NCBI GenBank assembly: GCA_031278595.1
Contig: JAITKE010000092.1
Location: 1-8,321, forward strand
Direction of reading: 5' to 3'
Length of the DNA stretch: 8,321 nt
Origin: Puniceicoccales bacterium
Lineage (GTDB): Bacteria; Verrucomicrobiota; Verrucomicrobiia; Opitutales; JAIRLG01
A program made the position numbers and the translations under genes. The notes beneath the pieces are model-generated. The model was not told where the DNA came from. It did no database searches and saw only the letters and a list, made by a program, of their open reading frames with translations. This document shows, piece by piece, positions 5,635-8,321 of this stretch. The first letter of the stretch is position 1. Each line of letters opens with the position of its first letter.

Positions 5635-6849
5635 TTAGGCGAAAATACCCCTGATTTTCCTGAATCCGTTGAGCAGACGACGTCCCATCTTCTGCTTCCA
5701 ATTGGGCCTAAAGTTTCCCCTCTGCTCCTGAAGGGCTAGCAAGACCTCCTCGACCTCACAGGGCTGATTTTTTCCCCAGTGGTAGTAGCGCGGGTAGTCG
5801 ATGTAGGCGGCGGCGACCAATTCCTCCAGTGTTCGCCGTCGACTTCTCTGCGGATAGGACGTGTGATCCTGAGTCAATCCCCAGCCGGCGTAGAAGGGCA
5901 GGCCGAAGCAGTGGACTTCTTTCCCGTACAGCAGGGCCTCGAATCCCGTCAGCGAGGTCATGGTATGAACGCTGTCCACGCTGGGCAGAAGGTCTGAAAT
6001 GGAAATGTCCGTCACCATCTGATCGGCGAATGCCATTATCGCGACTTTAGGAATTTGTAAATGTTTCTTAGTGAACTGGAGGTCGGGATGGGGTTTGTAG
6101 AGGATCCAGGCCGAAGGATTTAGCTCTCGTACTCGCCGTAGGAGCTGGAGATTGCTGTGGATCTCCGCACATCCGCAAGAAATGCTTGCGTCGTCTTCCA
6201 CCTGCCCCGGGACCAGGATAACGGGACGGCCATCCGGAACTTGGAGGGAGAAATCACCGACGCTCCCCGCATTGTACTTCGTGAGGCCGAGGAGTGGGAC
6301 GGTTGCAATGAGCCGGCGGGCTCTCCGGAGTTCCTCGACGGAAAAGCTCTTACACTGCAGAATATTTTCCAGATCGCTCGGCTTCGAGGGGTCGTAGTAG
6401 ATGCCGCAGCTGTCGAAGACCAGTGACCAGGGCCTAACGAAGAGACAGCCGAGGCCTACGGAACGCAGAAATCCGTCCTCCACCCGGAAGCAGCGGCCGT
6501 TCTGCTCTTCAGCGAAGAGAGCGACTTTATCCGCCAGCGGATGGCTGCTCCAGACACAGCATATATCTCGCTGGGGGTTGAGGGCTTTTAGGTGTTTTAA
6601 TTGAAAGCCGTAGTGGAAGAAGACTTCGGCCGGACGGGCATAGGCCCGCAGAACGGAGTGCTTCCAAGGATGAAACCCGAAAGCATGCAGGCGATGTTCC
6701 GGGAGGAAGTGAAAGGCGGTTCCGGTTCCCGCACTTCCGCTTACGACGCATGACGCATGACGCATGACGCATGACGCATGACGCATGACGCATGACGCAT
6801 GACGCATGACGCATGACGCATGACGCATGACGCATGACGCATGACGCAT
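5635..6849 (-). CDS. kpsC: KpsC-like single-domain Kdo transferase with a heptad-repeat-encoded N-terminus
   Basis: KpsC extends the poly-Kdo linker of capsules. Counting from the ATG at 6849, residues 1-35 are five copies of MRHASCV, encoded by the 7-bp array. The enzyme body follows: GFLRSVGLG (126-134), VFDSCGIYYDPS (144-155), PGQVEDDASI (214-223), YKPHPD (251-256), VHTMTSLTGFEALLYGK (294-310), FYAGWGLT (319-326). Classical KpsC is about 670 aa with two related transferase domains. This one is 404 aa with a single domain, and PGQVEDD and VHTMTSL resemble the C-terminal (beta-2,7) domain more than the N-terminal one. The ATG at 6849 shares its A with the kpsT TGA (TGATG), supporting coupled initiation. 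A TTG at 6852 is in frame but less likely. With 15 repeat copies the frame is open, so the gene is ON in this sequence. Confidence 0.88.
   Translation of the reverse strand: MRHASCVMRHASCVMRHASCVMRHASCVMRHASCVVSGSAGTGTAFHFLPEHRLHAFGFHPWKHSVLRAYARPAEVFFHYGFQLKHLKALNPQRDICCVWSSHPLADKVALFAEEQNGRCFRVEDGFLRSVGLGCLFVRPWSLVFDSCGIYYDPSKPSDLENILQCKSFSVEELRRARRLIATVPLLGLTKYNAGSVGDFSLQVPDGRPVILVPGQVEDDASISCGCAEIHSNLQLLRRVRELNPSAWILYKPHPDLQFTKKHLQIPKVAIMAFADQMVTDISISDLLPSVDSVHTMTSLTGFEALLYGKEVHCFGLPFYAGWGLTQDHTSYPQRSRRRTLEELVAAAYIDYPRYYHWGKNQPCEVEEVLLALQEQRGNFRPNWKQKMGRRLLNGFRKIRGIFA
6745..6849 (-). repeat. Heptanucleotide tandem array, 15 perfect copies of ATGCGTC
   Basis: On the + strand this is GACGCAT repeated 15 times without a mismatch (105 bp). 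The base before (C at 6744) and after (C at 6850) break the pattern. On the coding strand each unit starts with ATG. The first ATG is the kpsC start, overlapping the kpsT stop (6849-6851). The unit is 7 bp, so one unit gained or lost shifts the frame and three units restore it. With copy number n counted from the first ATG: n divisible by 3 gives full KpsC; remainder 1 gives about 109 aa ending at 6527-6529; remainder 2 stops at TAA 6741-6743, directly after the array. No frame through the array has a stop on the coding strand. It is a strong candidate for slipped-strand phase variation. Confidence 0.95.
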
Positions 6850-6851
6850 CA
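6847..6851 (-). promoter_or_regulatory. Stop-start overlap TGATG, kpsT to kpsC
   Basis: The kpsT stop TGA (6851-6849) shares its A with the first ATG of the heptamer array (6849-6847). A purine-rich AAGGGA lies about 14 bases upstream, rather far for a standard Shine-Dalgarno. The overlap favours reinitiation by ribosomes leaving kpsT, which would make the first ATG of the array the preferred start and make copy number matter. Confidence 0.7.
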
Positions 6852-7541
6852 AGTGCTTACTGTTCCCTTATTTATTGCCTGAAGATAATCAAGGTAAAAC
6901 TGAGCTCCTTCACCGATATCCGTAAAAAATCTCGGCTGGACACCCTGCCGAAGGACGAGCACTGCGTTGCAAATTCTTTTGACCTCATCCAGGCTGTGGG
7001 AGGCGTAGATGAGGGTGGCCTTGAGCACCCTTTCTTCGAGCCACTGCTGGCAACGCTCCCGAAAACGCCCATCGCCGACGGCCGTCACCTCATCCAGCAG
7101 ATAGATGTCGAACTCAAAGGCCATGCTGAGCGAGAAGAGGTACTTGGCCTGCATGCCGGAAGAATAGGTCCGAATGGGCTCGAAGAAAAAATCGCCGATC
7201 TCAGAGTTTTCGTAGATGAAATCGCTGACCTCCTTCATATGGCGGCCGAGAATGCCGTAGATGCGACAGACGAGACGCACATTCTCTATGCCGGATAGAC
7301 TGGGCTGGAATCCGGAACCCGAAGCCACGGGCCAGGACACCGCTCCCCGAATGTCGATGTCCCCTCGAGTGGGTTGTTCGATTTGGCTCAGCATCTTGAT
7401 CATCGTGGACTTTCCGCTGCCATTCATGCCGAGAACGCCCAGTCGCGTCCCGTCGGAAATGTCGAGGTTGAAATCGCGAAAGAGCCAGCAGCGTCTCTTC
7501 CTTAGTTGGTACCACTTGCTGAGATTTCGGAGCCGAATCAT
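6849..7541 (-). CDS. kpsT: KpsT-like capsule exporter ATP-binding protein
   Basis: This is the nucleotide-binding subunit of the ABC exporter that moves lipid-linked capsule polysaccharide across the inner membrane, paired with KpsM. Walker A is GMNGSGKST (38-46) and the Q-loop lies in SGFQPSLSG (Q79). The signature is YSSGMQ (126-131), the modified form typical of KpsT/Wzt-type proteins. Walker B is IYLLDE (146-151) followed by VTAVGD, and the switch histidine is H182 in YASH. The length of 230 aa is usual, without the C-terminal carbohydrate-binding domain found in some O-antigen Wzt proteins. The start overlaps the kpsM stop (ATGA) and the stop overlaps the kpsC start (TGATG). The C-terminus ends just before the repeat array, so array changes should not alter this protein. 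Confidence 0.95.
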   Translation of the reverse strand: MIRLRNLSKWYQLRKRRCWLFRDFNLDISDGTRLGVLGMNGSGKSTMIKMLSQIEQPTRGDIDIRGAVSWPVASGSGFQPSLSGIENVRLVCRIYGILGRHMKEVSDFIYENSEIGDFFFEPIRTYSSGMQAKYLFSLSMAFEFDIYLLDEVTAVGDGRFRERCQQWLEERVLKATLIYASHSLDEVKRICNAVLVLRQGVQPRFFTDIGEGAQFYLDYLQAINKGTVST

Positions 7542-8321
7542 TCGTTGAGAATTTTAGAAATGTGGCGATTCAGGATGTGTTGCCCCACGATGAAAGTCCC
7601 CAGGACCGTGAGAAGGAAAAAGAGCCCGCCTCCCCGGATGTAGGGATAAGATTCCAGGGTATTGGCTTTGCAATACTCGATGCCCAGCGCGATGGGGTTC
7701 CAGCGAAATATAAACTGGGCGCTCGGCGGCATTTGGGAAGGGACGAAGAAAAGGCCACTGGTGAAGTAGAGCAGCGAAAAGAGGACTTCTTTGATCTTTG
7801 AGATTTCTGGGAAATAGAGGGCTACCGAGGCTAGAATGCCGTCCAGGCCCAGGCCCAGAAGCGCGAGCAGGAAGAGCGAGAGAAACCACTCGGCAATCCG
7901 TGTGGGGAATACGACGATGTCCCAGAACCACCACAGGCCTAACATGAGGCTGAAGTAGACGAAGCAGCTGAGGAAAACTTCGATGATGAAACGTGCGGAA
8001 ACGGTGTCCCAGGGCCGTATCCGCGAGAAGACGAAGAGTCCCTTGTTGGCGGCGATGGCCGTCGTGCAGCGGGTCGAGATGTCGCGGAAGAGGAACCAGG
8101 GGATGAGGCTGTTGAGCATGTAAACGGTGTTGGGAACGTCCGGAAGAATGGGCCTGTGACTCCATAGGCTTCGGATGGCGACGAGGAGGATGGTGTGCAG
8201 CAGGGGCTCGAGGAAGATCCAGACCCAGCCGAGCTTCAGGCGCCCGAATCGGGTTTTCACCTCCCGCAGGAGGAGTAGGTAATAGACCTGCTTCAGCTCC
8301 TTCCAAACGGAAGGATAGTAC
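7538..8321 (-). CDS. kpsM: KpsM-like capsule exporter permease (5' end outside the window)
   Basis: This is the ABC-2 type membrane subunit of the capsule exporter. The frame is open to the right edge with no ATG, GTG or TTG upstream of a GTG at 8260. The residues encoded before that GTG end in LLLLREVKTRFGRLKLGW, which matches the family start pattern (LREMKTRFG..RLGY.W). The true start is therefore beyond 8321 and the GTG is internal. Counting from the GTG, hydrophobic segments lie at about 12-34, 46-62, 90-115, 124-149, 157-177 and 210-230, the six spans expected. Conserved features include FLEPLLHT, LIPWFLFRDIS, ANKGLF and RPWDTVSARFIIE. The 3' end overlaps kpsT by 4 bp (ATGA). The operon promoter is not in the window. 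Confidence 0.93.
   Translation of the reverse strand, partial: YYPSVWKELKQVYYLLLLREVKTRFGRLKLGWVWIFLEPLLHTILLVAIRSLWSHRPILPDVPNTVYMLNSLIPWFLFRDISTRCTTAIAANKGLFVFSRIRPWDTVSARFIIEVFLSCFVYFSLMLGLWWFWDIVVFPTRIAEWFLSLFLLALLGLGLDGILASVALYFPEISKIKEVLFSLLYFTSGLFFVPSQMPPSAQFIFRWNPIALGIEYCKANTLESYPYIRGGGLFFLLTVLGTFIVGQHILNRHISKILNE

Noticed and set aside
6527..6835. 102-codon frame starting with MRHASCV repeats
   Set aside because: It is the out-of-frame reading of kpsC beyond the array, not an independent gene; used only to describe the OFF state.
6745..6849. CRISPR array
   Set aside because: The units are contiguous 7-mers with no spacers, inside a coding region, and no cas genes are near.
7554..8306. 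250-codon open frame on the - strand
   Set aside because: It is a shifted frame of kpsM. The true kpsM frame has the six membrane spans; this one is rich in His, Pro and Arg.

Overview
The window fits a fairly GC-rich Gram-negative bacterium. A kpsMTCS-type capsule cluster, which implies export to an outer surface, lies next to housekeeping genes. The run infC, cell-wall amidase, mcsA, mcsB, with an amidase that carries a beta-rich 'copper amine oxidase N-terminal-like' stalk domain, makes me think of Verrucomicrobiota or the wider PVC group. That placement is a recollection of gene style, not a search result. Clear Shine-Dalgarno sequences are scarce in front of most starts.

Left half (+ strand): a short 3' end of an unidentified gene (1-80); a leader with overlapping inverted repeats; infC (translation initiation factor IF-3, 300-923); a periplasmic N-acetylmuramoyl-L-alanine amidase (943-2244); mcsA (zinc/UVR adaptor, 2278-2799); and a strongly degenerate mcsB (arginine-kinase fold, 2796-3875). 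Gaps of 19 and 33 bp and a 4-bp GTGA overlap suggest one transcription unit.

Right half (- strand, read from 8321 down to 4260): kpsM (partial), kpsT, kpsC, kpsS. These encode an ABC-2 capsule exporter and the enzymes that build the Kdo linker on the lipid anchor. Junctions are ATGA (kpsM/kpsT), TGATG (kpsT/kpsC) and a 4-bp gap (kpsC/kpsS), so the genes are tightly coupled. The two operons converge on a 384-bp intergenic region (3876-4259).

Two structures stand out. (1) Exactly 15 perfect copies of a 7-bp unit (6745-6849) begin at the ATG of kpsC, which itself overlaps the kpsT stop. Seven is not a multiple of three, so gain or loss of one copy moves the coupled start out of frame: a candidate phase-variation switch for capsule. 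Fifteen copies is an ON state. Every unit carries an ATG and no frame of the array has a stop, so the array is also a ladder of start codons in all three frames. (2) Two copies of a ~100-bp cloverleaf palindromic element (1018-1119 and 4047-4146) share a 12-bp outer stem and three hairpin arms. Conserved termini and compensatory base-pair changes tie them together. One copy is inserted in frame in the amidase gene, where it encodes the predicted signal-peptide cleavage site; the other lies between the convergent operons. I do not recognise this element as a described family.

A third point is that McsB has lost most of the residues that define an active arginine kinase, while its partner McsA keeps its zinc and UVR motifs.
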